DNA of 21,725 nt from CAYTSW01 sp964440605 (GTDB lineage: Bacteria > Planctomycetota > Phycisphaerae > Phycisphaerales > UBA1924), in NCBI GenBank assembly GCA_964440605.1, contig CAYTSW010000036.1:1-21725 (forward strand), given 5' to 3'. The position numbers and the translations under genes are program-made. The notes under the pieces were generated by a model, which was given only the letters and a program-made list of their open reading frames with translations, had not been told where the DNA came from and made no database searches. Below are positions 21,674 to 21,725 of the stretch, piece by piece (the stretch's first letter is position 1; the number at the start of each line of letters is the position of its first letter).

Positions 21674-21725
21674 GTGCGACTCCGGGCGATGCTCGTTCTT
21701 CTGTGTCTGTCGGCTTGTGTCGCGC
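21674..21725 (+). CDS. start of a lipoprotein-like gene, cut by the window end
   Basis: From the GTG at 21674 the frame reads a short basic start, then a hydrophobic run ending in the lipobox LSAC (VRLRAMLVLLCLSACVA). An in-frame ATG at 21689 is an alternative. GAGGG lies about 11 nt before the GTG. It begins 52 bp after the stop of the 655-residue gene on the same strand. Only 17 codons are visible, so this may be chance. Confidence 0.4.
   Translation, partial: MRLRAMLVLLCLSACVA

Overview
The window is GC-rich DNA packed with short intergenic gaps and GTG starts, and it reads as an ordinary chromosomal segment of a diderm bacterium. The evidence is a lipid A / inner-core lipopolysaccharide gene set (lpxK, hldE, a GT9 heptosyltransferase), a peptidoglycan gene (murA), a flagellar-type sigma factor, and several secreted proteins with no obvious relatives. 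My inference is a planctomycete, probably of the Phycisphaerae type. This rests on overall gene character, not on a marker gene. I see no rRNA, tRNA, CRISPR array, transposase, integrase or phage gene.

Layout. Positions 1-1945 (+): a small two-helix membrane protein, a FliA/WhiG-type sigma factor, and folK, whose GTG start overlaps the sigma-factor stop. Positions 1979-3289 (+): an unrecognised secreted protein. Positions 3451-4992 (+): a long glutaminase with the same domain order as animal GLS (helical N-terminal part, catalytic domain, ankyrin tail). Positions 5025-6338 (-): murA. Positions 6594-7475 (+): a secreted fibro-slime-domain protein followed by a hairpin terminator.

Positions 7570-10885 form a sulfur and thiol-redox cluster. 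It holds cysK (-), a rhodanese-fold lipoprotein lacking the catalytic cysteine (-), a free-standing DsbD N-terminal-like secreted protein (+), and a secreted redoxin (+) with its own AT-rich promoter region and a strong terminator. Positions 11189-12538 (-) hold a multi-pass membrane protein and an Asp/Glu racemase-family protein whose first catalytic cysteine is aspartate. Positions 12741-13322 (+) hold hscB.

Positions 13301-19498 (-) form one compact seven-gene transcription unit: GT9 heptosyltransferase, maf, small membrane protein, lpxK, hldE, ASCH-domain protein, nadC. Three of its junctions are 4-nt GTGA stop/start overlaps. Four members make or attach LPS parts. Maf, the ASCH protein and NadC concern nucleotide and NAD housekeeping, so the operon joins envelope building to cofactor supply. 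Positions 19654-21621 (+): a 655-residue secreted protein with an acidic tail. The window ends inside what looks like a lipoprotein signal peptide.

I did not find a clearly new defence or mobile system. The most worthwhile leads are the GLS-like glutaminase, the redox cluster with its degenerate rhodanese and orphan DsbD-alpha protein, the ASCH gene coupled between hldE and nadC, and several dyads and repeats in intergenic DNA.
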